Assembly (NCBI GenBank): GCA_020248665.1
Contig: JADCHE010000013.1
Coordinates: 23,273-87,272 of the forward strand
DNA length: 64,000 nt
Direction of reading: 5' to 3'
Source of the DNA: Burkholderiales bacterium
Lineage (GTDB): Bacteria > Pseudomonadota > Gammaproteobacteria > Burkholderiales > Burkholderiaceae_E
In this document: in pieces, positions 16,624 to 24,121 of the stretch
Layout: each line of letters opens with the position of its first letter
Position numbering within the stretch: position 1 is the first letter of the stretch
The notes under the pieces: generated by a model
What the model saw: the letters and a program-made list of their open reading frames with translations, nothing else
What the model was told of the DNA's origin: nothing
The model's database searches: none
Translations under genes and position numbers: made by a program

Positions 16624-17639
16624 CGTGGCGTCTTCCGCGCGCGCCGCGCGGTCGCCCCGCCGCCGCGCGTGCCCGAGCCCCGGTCGGCGCGCGCCGCCTC
16701 GCCGGCCCTGGCGGCGGAGCGCGCCGTAGCCGCCGCCCGGGTCGAAGGGGCCGCAGGCAGCGTCCTCACGTTCTGCAGCAGGGTTTGGAGCTGGTCGGGG
16801 GAGAACATCTGCTGGCGAAGCCGCACCAGGTTCGGTCCGAAGCGCTGACCGATCTGCTCGGGGAACGCCATCATGATCTCGGCCATGTAGAAGTCGTGGC
16901 GGATCAGCGTCTCGGCCATCCGGACCACGGACGGGTTCGTCGTGTACGCGCCCGTCAGCTCGCCGGTCACGTTCGCGGTCAGTGCCACCCGGTAGTCGAT
17001 CGCCACCGTGAACAGGTTGTCCGCCCCGCCGATGCGTACGCCGTTGCCCTCGTGCAGGTACACCTTCGAGCGCGGACCGAGCTCGAGGAACTCGGTGTCC
17101 TGCCCGAACACCACGAAGACGAGGGCCACGTCGCGCCGGGCCGCGCGCTGAAGCGCGTCGAGGTGCTGGCGCAGCACCGCGGTGGAGGCCTTGATCCACA
17201 CGTGACCCTTCGCGCCATCGATCAGCTCGTTGATCTTCCGCTCGATCTGTTCCTGACCCGAAAGGCTCCAGACGATGTCGGAGCGGTCGTCGTTCTCGAG
17301 CGCGCCAAGGTTGTCCTTGAGCCGGTCGCACACGTTGTTGAGGTCCGACGACAGCCGGTCGAGCAGCACCTCGGGTCTGACGGGGGCGTAGCGCACGGGA
17401 TTCTCCGTGACGGGCTGCACCGCGCGCTTCTGAGTGAGGGCGTCGAGCGCGCCGTAGGTGTTCGCACGCGGTAGTCCAGAGTGCTTGCTGACCTCGTAGG
17501 CGGTGGCCGGGTTGACCTGCAGCAGGCTCAAGTAGGTGCGCGCCTCGTACTCGGAGAAACCGATGCGCTGCAGGTCGGCGACCAGCTCGCGGTTCGCCTT
17601 GCCGGTCGATGCGCGCAGCTTGGTGGTGGTGGCGGCCAT
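16620..17639 (-). CDS. TrmB-like winged-helix transcriptional regulator
   Basis: The 339-residue protein has a TrmB-type winged helix at about residues 18-85: I-G-F-S-E-Y-E-A-R-T-Y-L-S-L-L, Y-E-V-S-K-H-S-G-L-P-R-A-N-T-Y-G-A-L-D-A-L recognition helix, then Y-A-P-V. A short coiled segment follows, then a C-terminal sensor with I-D-G-A-K-G-H-V-W-I-K-A like the phospholipase-D-like domain of TrmB proteins. The last 45 residues are a disordered Ala/Arg-rich tail. TrmB proteins sense sugars or other metabolites, and they are less usual in betaproteobacteria. The gene is divergent from the Bug/carboxylase operon with the repeat at 17735-17753 between them; the same repeat precedes the ALDH operon. 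Confidence 0.8.
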   Translation of the reverse strand: MAATTTKLRASTGKANRELVADLQRIGFSEYEARTYLSLLQVNPATAYEVSKHSGLPRANTYGALDALTQKRAVQPVTENPVRYAPVRPEVLLDRLSSDLNNVCDRLKDNLGALENDDRSDIVWSLSGQEQIERKINELIDGAKGHVWIKASTAVLRQHLDALQRAARRDVALVFVVFGQDTEFLELGPRSKVYLHEGNGVRIGGADNLFTVAIDYRVALTANVTGELTGAYTTNPSVVRMAETLIRHDFYMAEIMMAFPEQIGQRFGPNLVRLRQQMFSPDQLQTLLQNVRTLPAAPSTRAAATARSAARAGEAARADRGSGTRGGGATARRARKTPR

Positions 17640-17734
17640 GGTACGTCGTCCCCTCGATGCGATGTCGTCGTCGGGACGTCTCGCGGTGCACGCCCGACAA
17701 GGGTTCGAGCATACTTCGCGTGCCGGTCGGATAA

Positions 17735-17753
17735 TAGTTGTTCGAGCAGCTAC
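17735..17753. promoter_or_regulatory. Second copy of the TAGTTG-n6-CARCTAC repeat (operator candidate)
   Basis: TAGTTG (17735-17740), TTCGAG, then CAGCTAC (17747-17753) form an imperfect inverted repeat, nearly identical to the one at 5803-5822. It lies 95 bp upstream of the TrmB-like regulator start and 50 bp upstream of the Bug gene start. On the minus strand TATTAT overlaps the element, as a repressor site over a -10 box would. Confidence 0.55.
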
Positions 17754-17802
17754 TCTATGCTTGAATGGAGACCGGCACGGTCAACCGTCGAGGAGAGGCG
17801 CG

Positions 17803-18813
17803 ATGTCGTTCCGATTGTTCGGGCTGTCGAGTCGGTTCGGGGCCGCGCGAGGCGCGCTGCTGCTGGGTCTGGCGCTGCTCGCTGGCCAGCCGGCGGCGCA
17901 GGAGCAGCCCATCGGCGGATTGCCCGCCAAGCCGATCCGCATCGTGGTGGGATTCGCGGCCGGCGGTGCGCTGGACGTGACCGCGCGCGTGATCGCGCCC
18001 AGGCTGAGCGAAGCGCTCGGCCAGCCGGTGGTGGTCGAGAATCGGCCCGGCGCGTCGAGCAACCTCGCGACGGAGTTCGTCGTGCAGTCGCCCCCCGACG
18101 GGCTCACGCTCCTGATGGGCTCGTACGTGAATGCGGTGCTGCCCGGCCTGAACCGCAACCTCAAGCACGATCCCGTCAAGGATCTCACGCCGATCGCGAA
18201 GGTGGTCACGACCGCATCGGTGCTGCTGGTGTCCACGCAGTCCCCGATCCGCAGCCTCGAGGACCTGGTCGCGCAGGTGAAGGCGCGACCCGGACAGCTG
18301 ACCTACTCGTCGGCAGGCGGCGGCAGCGCCTCGCATCTGGCGGGCTTCCTGCTCGCCCACCGGATCGGCAGTTCCATGGTGCACGTGCCGTACAAGGGAT
18401 CGCCCCAGGCCATCCTCGACATGGTCAGCGGGCAGATCGACACCACGTTCGCCGTCATGTCGGGCGCGCTGGCGCAGATCCAGGGCGGCAAGGCCCGTCC
18501 GCTTGCGGTGACGAGCCTCGGGCGATCGAAGTACCTGCCCGACGTGCCTTCGGTCGCCGAGTCCGGCTTCCCCGGCTACGAGCAGATGCAGTGGTACGGG
18601 TTCTTCGGGCCCGCGGGGCTTCCGCCCGCAGTGGTCGCAAGGCTGAACCGCGAGGTGGTCCGGATCATCCAGTTGCCCGACGTCGTGAAGCAGTTCTCCG
18701 CGCAGGGGCTCGACGTGGAGCCGAGCACGCCCGCCGAGCTGGGCGAGCTCCTGAGGAGGGAGATCCCGATGTACACGAAGATCGTCCGGGACGCGGGCAT
18801 CGAGCAGAACTGA
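17803..18813 (+). CDS. Bug/TctC-family periplasmic solute-binding protein
   Basis: The 336-residue protein has a signal peptide (residues 1-30, ending near G-Q-P-A-A-Q). It is followed by the standard Bug opening P-A-K-P-I-R-I-V-V-G-F-A-A-G-G, the ligand-loop V-V-E-N-R-P-G-A, H-V-P-Y-K-G and a late L-P-D-V-P-S-V-A-E-S-G-F-P-G-Y. Bug proteins bind carboxylates for tripartite tricarboxylate transporters, but most, like this one, have no TctA/TctB gene next to them. A strong GAGGAGAGG site lies ahead of the ATG. It opens the operon of carboxyltransferase, biotin carrier and acyl-CoA synthetase and probably captures or senses their carboxylate substrate. Confidence 0.92.
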   Translation: MSFRLFGLSSRFGAARGALLLGLALLAGQPAAQEQPIGGLPAKPIRIVVGFAAGGALDVTARVIAPRLSEALGQPVVVENRPGASSNLATEFVVQSPPDGLTLLMGSYVNAVLPGLNRNLKHDPVKDLTPIAKVVTTASVLLVSTQSPIRSLEDLVAQVKARPGQLTYSSAGGGSASHLAGFLLAHRIGSSMVHVPYKGSPQAILDMVSGQIDTTFAVMSGALAQIQGGKARPLAVTSLGRSKYLPDVPSVAESGFPGYEQMQWYGFFGPAGLPPAVVARLNREVVRIIQLPDVVKQFSAQGLDVEPSTPAELGELLRREIPMYTKIVRDAGIEQN

Positions 18814-18872
18814 ACGAACGGACGGCAGTTCGTGGCACGAGTCGCCCGAGCGCCGAGACCGGACATCCCGAC

Positions 18873-20411
18873 ATGACCCCATCCCCTGCCGCCCTGGACG
18901 AACTGGAGCGTCGCCGCGCGAAGGCGCTGGCAATGGGCGGCGAGGAGCGCCTGGCCCGTCGGCGCGCGCAAGGCGTGCTGAACGCGCGCGAGCGGCTCGA
19001 CGTGCTGCTCGATCCGGGCAGCTTCTTCGAGTCGGGGCTGCTGGCCGCGTCGTACCGCCCCGAGGCCCGCGACAAGACGCCCGCCGACGGCAAGATCGCC
19101 GGCTTCGGAACCATCGAGGGCCGCAGGGTGGCGGTCGTCTCGAACGACTTCACCGTGCTCGGCGCGTCGAGCAGCGTCGTGAACGGAAAGAAGATCAAGC
19201 ACGTGAGGCAGGTCGCGACCGACTCGGGCTTGCCGCTGATCCTGCTCGGCGAATCGGCCGGAGCCCGCATGCCGGACCGCATGGGCGCGGCGGGGCGGGC
19301 GATCCTCGGACAGGATCCGACCGAGTACCTGCGGGATCGCCGCACCCCCTGGGTATCGGCGCTCCTGGGCAGTTGCTACGGATCCTCCACCTGGTACGCG
19401 TGCCTGTCCGACTTCGTCGTGATGCGCAAGGGTGCGACGATGGCGGTGGCCAGCGGCCGCGTGACCGAACTGGCCATCCGGCAGAAGGTGGACGCGGAAG
19501 AGTTGGGAGGATGGAAGCTGCACACGGCCACGACCGGGCTCGTGGACGCGGCCGTCGACACCGACGAGGAAGCCCTCGCCCTCGTCAGGCGGTTCCTGGG
19601 CTACCTGCCCAGCCACGCGGACGTGCCGCCGCCGCGCGTCGCGGAACCGCCGGGTTCGGACGACGCGATGCACGACATCCTCGACGTCGTGCCGGAATCC
19701 CGTGCCCAGACCTACGACGTGCGCGAGGTGCTGCAGCGCGTGCTGGATCGCGACAGCCTCTTGGAGCTCAAGCCTCGCTTCGGGAAGTCCCTGGTCACCG
19801 GGCTCGGACGGATCGGCGGGCGGACCGTGGGCGTGATCGCCAACAACCCGAAGTTCAAGGGCGGGTCCATCGACGTCGACGCGTGCGCCAAGGCCACGAG
19901 CTTCCTCGTCCTGTGCGACTCGTTCAACGTGCCGATCGTGTTCCTGGTCGATCAGCCCGGGTTCCTGATCGGCATCGAGGGCGAGAAGCGGGGCGCCCCG
20001 GGCCGGATCATGAACTGGATGAACGCGCTGTCGCAGGTCACGGTGCCGCGCATCGCGATCACGCTGCGCAAGAACTACGGCCAGGCCTACCTGAACATGG
20101 GCGGGGGCCGCAACAGCGACGAGGCCGCTGCATGGCCCGGGGCGGACTTCGGATTCATGGACCCCGCGACCGGCGTCAACGTGCTCCACGGGCTGCGCTT
20201 CGAGGACGACCCCGAGCGCTTCCGGCGCCTGATGGACGAGATCTCCCAGGACAGCGCACCCTGGGCGCTCGCGGGCCTGTACGAGCTCAAGTCGGTGATC
20301 GATCCACGCGAGACCCGCGACTACCTGAAGCGGCTGCTGACGTTCCACGACCGCAGCCCCACCGGCAACGTCGGCCGGCACCGGTTGTCGTGCTGGCCGA
20401 CCAGCTTCTAG
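18873..20411 (+). CDS. Acyl-CoA carboxylase, carboxyltransferase (beta) subunit
   Basis: The 512-residue protein is a biotin-dependent carboxyltransferase of the propionyl/methylcrotonyl-CoA type with two crotonase-like halves. The N-terminal half has A-R-E-R-L-D-V-L-L-D-P-G-S-F-F-E and the oxyanion-hole-type E-S-A-G-A-R-M. The C-terminal half has V-F-L-V-D-Q-P-G-F-L-I-G and R-K-N-Y-G-Q-A-Y. It transfers CO2 from biotin to an acyl-CoA. The biotin carrier follows as a separate gene, but no biotin carboxylase is encoded in the window, so that subunit must come from elsewhere. The acyl-CoA synthetase in the same operon could provide its substrate. Confidence 0.9.
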   Translation: MTPSPAALDELERRRAKALAMGGEERLARRRAQGVLNARERLDVLLDPGSFFESGLLAASYRPEARDKTPADGKIAGFGTIEGRRVAVVSNDFTVLGASSSVVNGKKIKHVRQVATDSGLPLILLGESAGARMPDRMGAAGRAILGQDPTEYLRDRRTPWVSALLGSCYGSSTWYACLSDFVVMRKGATMAVASGRVTELAIRQKVDAEELGGWKLHTATTGLVDAAVDTDEEALALVRRFLGYLPSHADVPPPRVAEPPGSDDAMHDILDVVPESRAQTYDVREVLQRVLDRDSLLELKPRFGKSLVTGLGRIGGRTVGVIANNPKFKGGSIDVDACAKATSFLVLCDSFNVPIVFLVDQPGFLIGIEGEKRGAPGRIMNWMNALSQVTVPRIAITLRKNYGQAYLNMGGGRNSDEAAAWPGADFGFMDPATGVNVLHGLRFEDDPERFRRLMDEISQDSAPWALAGLYELKSVIDPRETRDYLKRLLTFHDRSPTGNVGRHRLSCWPTSF

Positions 20412-20533
20412 GAGACCCGCGTGACTGCGAGTTCCGGCAGGGCGTGCGCCGCGGTGCACCGGCCGCGCAACGGCGTCGACGCGACGGCTCGTCCGGGACA
20501 CCCCTTTCCACAACGCACGACCACGGAGCAGCC

Positions 20534-20755
20534 ATGGCACTCGTCAAGGTGAACAGCGAGATCACCGGGACCGTCTGGAAGATCCTCGTCAAGGCGGGCG
20601 ACCGCGTGTCCGAGGACGATGCGCTGGTGCTGCTCGAGTCGATGAAGATGGAGATCCCGGTCACCGCCCCCGAGGACGGCGTGGTGAGGGAGGTCCGCGT
20701 GGCCGAGGGCGGGATGGTCGCCGAGGGCGACGTGACGGTCGTACTGGAGACCTGA
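20534..20755 (+). CDS. Stand-alone biotin carboxyl carrier protein (biotinyl/lipoyl attachment domain)
   Basis: The 73-residue protein is one biotinyl domain with nothing else. It opens V-N-S-E-I-T-G-T-V-W-K-I, and the biotin acceptor K38 sits in E-S-M-K-M-E-I-P; the second half repeats the fold with G-V-V-R-E-V-R-V-A-E-G. The E-S-M-K-M form favours biotin over lipoate. It carries CO2 to the carboxyltransferase encoded just upstream (122-bp gap). GGAGCAGCC ahead of the ATG is a modest ribosome-binding site. Single-domain carriers of this kind are known in split acyl-CoA and oxaloacetate-type carboxylases. Confidence 0.92.
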   Translation: MALVKVNSEITGTVWKILVKAGDRVSEDDALVLLESMKMEIPVTAPEDGVVREVRVAEGGMVAEGDVTVVLET

Positions 20756-20765
20756 GGCGATGACG

Positions 20766-23075
20766 ATGCCGACGCGACGCCTCGCCGAGGCATCGCCCTC
20801 CAGCCTCGACCGGATCCGCGCCTCGCTCGACGAGGCCCGCGACGCGGGCCGAGGCGCCCTGCCCGAGCCCCTTGCCAAGCAGGTGCTCGCCCGCTACGGC
20901 CTGAGCGTGCCGCGCGGCGCTTTCGTCGGCGGCCGCGGTGACGAGGCGGACGCGCTGCGGCGGACGAGCGAGGCGTTGCGCGGTCTGGCGGCTCCCTTCG
21001 TGCTCAAGGTCGTCGCGCCCGGCGTGTTGCACAAGACGGATGTCGGCGGCGTGCGGCTGGGCCTGCGCGATGCGTCCGAGGTGGTGGCCGCCATGCGAGG
21101 CATGGCCAACGCGCTGCGCCCCCGCGGCGTGAAGCCGGACGGATTCCTCGTCGAGGAAACCGCGCCAGCAGGCCAGGAACTGGTGATCGGCGGCTTCCGG
21201 GACGCGAGCTTCGGACCCGTCGTGATGCTTGGGGCGGGCGGGGTGTTCGTCGAGTTGCTGCAGGACGTGTCGTTCCGCATCTGCCCGATCACCCGGCGCG
21301 ACGCCGAGGAGATGCTCGACGAGCTCAAGGTCGCCGCGATCCTGCGGGGCGCTCGCGGCGGTCCGTCGATCGATCCGACCGCGCTGTTCGACGCTCTGAT
21401 CGCGGTCGGCGGCGAGAACGGCCTGCTGATGGAGCTGTCCGACGCGCTCGCCGAGCTCGACGTCAACCCTCTGATCGTCGGCGCGTCGGGCGCCGTCGCC
21501 GTGGATGCACGCATGGTGCCGGCGCGCAATCGGTCCGCTGCCGGCGCCCACCCTTCGCCGGCGCGCGGACCGGTATCGTTCGGGGCGCTGTTCGAGCCGC
21601 GCAGCATCGCGGTCGTGGGCGCCTCCGGCAAGGGCACCGGACAGGGAAACACCTTCATCCGGTGCCTGCGCACCGCGGGCTTCGCCGGCGCGATCTATCC
21701 GATCCATCCGGTCGAGCGCGAGCTCGAGGGCCTGCCCGCGTATCGCGACCTCGCCAGTACCCCGGAGCCGATCGACTACGCGTTCGTCGCGATCCCCGCG
21801 CCCCAGGTACCGACGCTGCTGGCCGGTGCCCGTGGCCGGGTGCGGATAGCCCAGGTGATGTCGAGCGGATTCGACGAGGAGGTCGACGGTGTCGATCCGC
21901 TCGACGGTCGCCTGATCTCGCGCCGCGAGTCGCTGCAGCGTGCCGTTGCGCGGGGCGGAATGCGGCTGCTCGGGCCGAACTGCATGGGCACGCATTCGCC
22001 GCGTGGACACATGAGCTTCATCGACGAGGGCGTGGAGGCGCCGGGCTGCGTCGGAGTGCTTTCGCAGAGCGGCGGGCTCTCGATCGACATCATTCGGCGC
22101 GGTCGCCACCGCGGGCTGCGATTCAGCGGCGTGGTGTCGATCGGCAACTGCCTCGACCTGGATCCCGGCGACCTGCTCGGCCATTTCCTGGAGGATCCCC
22201 AGACCCGCGTGATCGGCGCCTACGTCGAGCACCTGCACGACGGTCGCCGCTTCTTCGAGCTGCTGCGGCGGTCCGGCTCCGCAAAGCCGGTGGTGCTGCT
22301 CAAGGGCGGGCGCAGCGCGCAGGGGCAGCGTGCCGCCGCATCCCACACGGGGTCGCTGCTCGGCAACGATTCGGTCTGGTCCGCGCTCGCGGCACAGACC
22401 GGAGCGATCCTGGTCGACGACCTCGACGCGTTCATCGACACGCTGACGGCCTTCCAGGCCAACGCGAACTCGCCGTCCGGACCGACGGCGGCCTTGCGCG
22501 CGGATCCGCCCGGGCATGCGATAGGCTCCCAGGTGATCATGTTCGGCAACGGCGGCGGTGCCAGTGTCCTCGCCGCCGACGCGCTGGCAAGGCGCGGCGT
22601 GCAGATCGGTCCCCTTCTGCCCGCGACCTCGGATGCGCTGAAGGCCCTGGACGTCCCTTCCGGCGCGAGCCTGGACAACCCCATCGACGTGCCCGCGAAC
22701 ATCCTGCAGCGCGAGAACGGCGCGCTGGCGGAACGGATCCTGCGGACGGTCTGCAGGCACGAGTCGCCGAACGCGCTGATCGTGCACCTGAATCTGCCGG
22801 TGATCCTCGGGTACCGGCACGTGGACATGCTGGGTGACATGGTGCGAGCCGTGATCCGGGTCCGCAACGAGCTGCCGCGGCACGTGCCGCTCATTCTGGT
22901 CCTTCGTTCGAGCGGCGAGCCGAAGTACGAGGAGAAGCGCCTGTACTGGGCCGCCGAGGCGACCCGCGAAGGCATCGCGGTGATGGGCGATCTGTCCGCC
23001 GCGGCCCAGGCGCTCTCCGCGGTGCTGTCGCACCTGCGCCACCGCGCGGCTCGGGAGAGGGCCGAGGCCCGCTGA
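20766..23075 (+). CDS. ADP-forming acyl-CoA synthetase (acetate-CoA ligase family), ATP-grasp domain first
   Basis: The product is about 769 residues. An ATP-grasp domain (about 30-245: F-V-L-K-V-V-A-P-G-V-L-H-K-T-D-V-G-G-V, then L-D-V-N-P-L) precedes the CoA-binding Rossmann domain (about 275-375: F-E-P-R-S-I-A-V-V-G-A-S). A succinyl-CoA-ligase-like part follows, with the phosphohistidine-type S-H-T-G-S-L. It makes an acyl-CoA from an acid with ATP, releasing ADP and phosphate. The ATG at 20766 is preferred over 20760 because GAGG lies 8 bases ahead of the former and only 2 ahead of the latter. Together with the carboxyltransferase it suggests acid activation then carboxylation. Confidence 0.88.
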   Translation: MPTRRLAEASPSSLDRIRASLDEARDAGRGALPEPLAKQVLARYGLSVPRGAFVGGRGDEADALRRTSEALRGLAAPFVLKVVAPGVLHKTDVGGVRLGLRDASEVVAAMRGMANALRPRGVKPDGFLVEETAPAGQELVIGGFRDASFGPVVMLGAGGVFVELLQDVSFRICPITRRDAEEMLDELKVAAILRGARGGPSIDPTALFDALIAVGGENGLLMELSDALAELDVNPLIVGASGAVAVDARMVPARNRSAAGAHPSPARGPVSFGALFEPRSIAVVGASGKGTGQGNTFIRCLRTAGFAGAIYPIHPVERELEGLPAYRDLASTPEPIDYAFVAIPAPQVPTLLAGARGRVRIAQVMSSGFDEEVDGVDPLDGRLISRRESLQRAVARGGMRLLGPNCMGTHSPRGHMSFIDEGVEAPGCVGVLSQSGGLSIDIIRRGRHRGLRFSGVVSIGNCLDLDPGDLLGHFLEDPQTRVIGAYVEHLHDGRRFFELLRRSGSAKPVVLLKGGRSAQGQRAAASHTGSLLGNDSVWSALAAQTGAILVDDLDAFIDTLTAFQANANSPSGPTAALRADPPGHAIGSQVIMFGNGGGASVLAADALARRGVQIGPLLPATSDALKALDVPSGASLDNPIDVPANILQRENGALAERILRTVCRHESPNALIVHLNLPVILGYRHVDMLGDMVRAVIRVRNELPRHVPLILVLRSSGEPKYEEKRLYWAAEATREGIAVMGDLSAAAQALSAVLSHLRHRAARERAEAR

Positions 23076-23114
23076 GTCGCGCCGGGAGCCGGTCGCGTCC
23101 CACCCGGGGCCGGC

Positions 23115-24011
23115 TCACGCCAGCCCGCGCGCCTCCTGCCCGAACGCATCGAGCAGCCGACGTGCCGGCAGCGTCAGCGGCACGTCGGTGCGCCACACCG
23201 CGAGGATCGGCGAATCGGGCAGCGGATCGGCGACCGGCACCTGCACCAGCTCGAGCCGCGCCGCGTGGCGCTCGACGAAGCGCTCGGGCATCACGCAGAC
23301 GACGTCGTCTGCGCCCACCATCGCGAGCACCGTCGAGAACGATTCGCAGGCGAGGCGCACGCGGGGCGGTGAGAGCCCGAGCGCCTCGAAGCCGAGCGCC
23401 GCGGGGTCGCCGGGCCCGCCCGCCGGACCGGTCAGCACCCAGTCGGCGTCGGCGAGCGCGGCGAGGCTGCGCGCGCGGGCGAGCGGGTGTCCGCGGCGCA
23501 CGACGATCACCGAGCGGCTGGAGAACAGCGCCCGCGACGCGAGGTCGGTGTCGAGGCGGTCCGCCGGCACCGGGCCGATCGCGAAGTCGACCTCGCCGGC
23601 GCGCACCAGCGCGACCGAGCGCGGATACAGCGTGTCGAGCAGCCGCACCTGCACGCGCGGCCAGCGCGCGCCCAGCCGAGCGACCGCGCCCGGCGCGAGC
23701 AGCGTCGCGGCCGACGGCGACAGGCCGACCGTCACGCGCGCGTCGGTGCCGCCGGCCCAGGCCGCCACCTCCTCGCGGCCGCGGTCGAGCTCGCGCAGCG
23801 CGGCCGCCGCGCGCACCGCGAGCAGCTCGCCGGCGGGCGCGAGCCGTGCGCCGTGGGGCGAGCGCACGACGAGCGGCGCGCCGAGCTCGTCCTCGAGCAG
23901 CCGCAGCGCCTTGGTCAGCGCGGGCTGGGTGAGGTTCAGCGCGCGGGCCGACGCACGCAGGCTGCCGGTCTCCGCGATCGCGAGCAGCAGCCGCAGTTGC
24001 TGGATCCGCAT
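23115..24011 (-). CDS. LysR-type transcriptional regulator
   Basis: The 298-residue protein has an N-terminal winged helix (residues 1-60: L-R-L-L-L-A-I-A-E-T-G-S-L-R-A-S-A-R-A-L-N-L-T-Q) and a periplasmic-binding-like effector domain (about 90-295). P-E-R-F-V near residue 255 and G-A-D-D-V-V-C-V before it mark the second half. It is divergent from a sulfatase-type gene, with a 12-bp palindrome in the 110-bp gap, so it most likely regulates the sulfatase, cupin and Bug genes. The effector is unknown. Confidence 0.9.
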   Translation of the reverse strand: MRIQQLRLLLAIAETGSLRASARALNLTQPALTKALRLLEDELGAPLVVRSPHGARLAPAGELLAVRAAAALRELDRGREEVAAWAGGTDARVTVGLSPSAATLLAPGAVARLGARWPRVQVRLLDTLYPRSVALVRAGEVDFAIGPVPADRLDTDLASRALFSSRSVIVVRRGHPLARARSLAALADADWVLTGPAGGPGDPAALGFEALGLSPPRVRLACESFSTVLAMVGADDVVCVMPERFVERHAARLELVQVPVADPLPDSPILAVWRTDVPLTLPARRLLDAFGQEARGLA

Positions 24012-24020
24012 GAGTCCCCT

Positions 24021-24032
24021 CGGTGATCACCG
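24021..24032. promoter_or_regulatory. Palindrome in the LysR/sulfatase promoter
   Basis: CGGTGATCACCG is a perfect 12-bp palindrome 10 bp upstream of the LysR start. GGTGATC recurs at 24035-24041, giving one and a half copies. This is a plausible autoregulatory site. Confidence 0.4.
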
Positions 24033-24121
24033 AAGGTGATCGCGATGCGAATCTACCATTGCCCGCGGGGCGGCGGGCGCGCCTAGGATCGGCCGCACAC
24101 CCCGCAGCGAGAGGTCCCGCC

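Noticed and set aside
24023..24121. ATG at 24023 as the sulfatase start
   Set aside because: It would add 33 unrelated residues and lie in the LysR palindrome. The TTG at 24122 has a good ribosome-binding site and starts at the first conserved strand.
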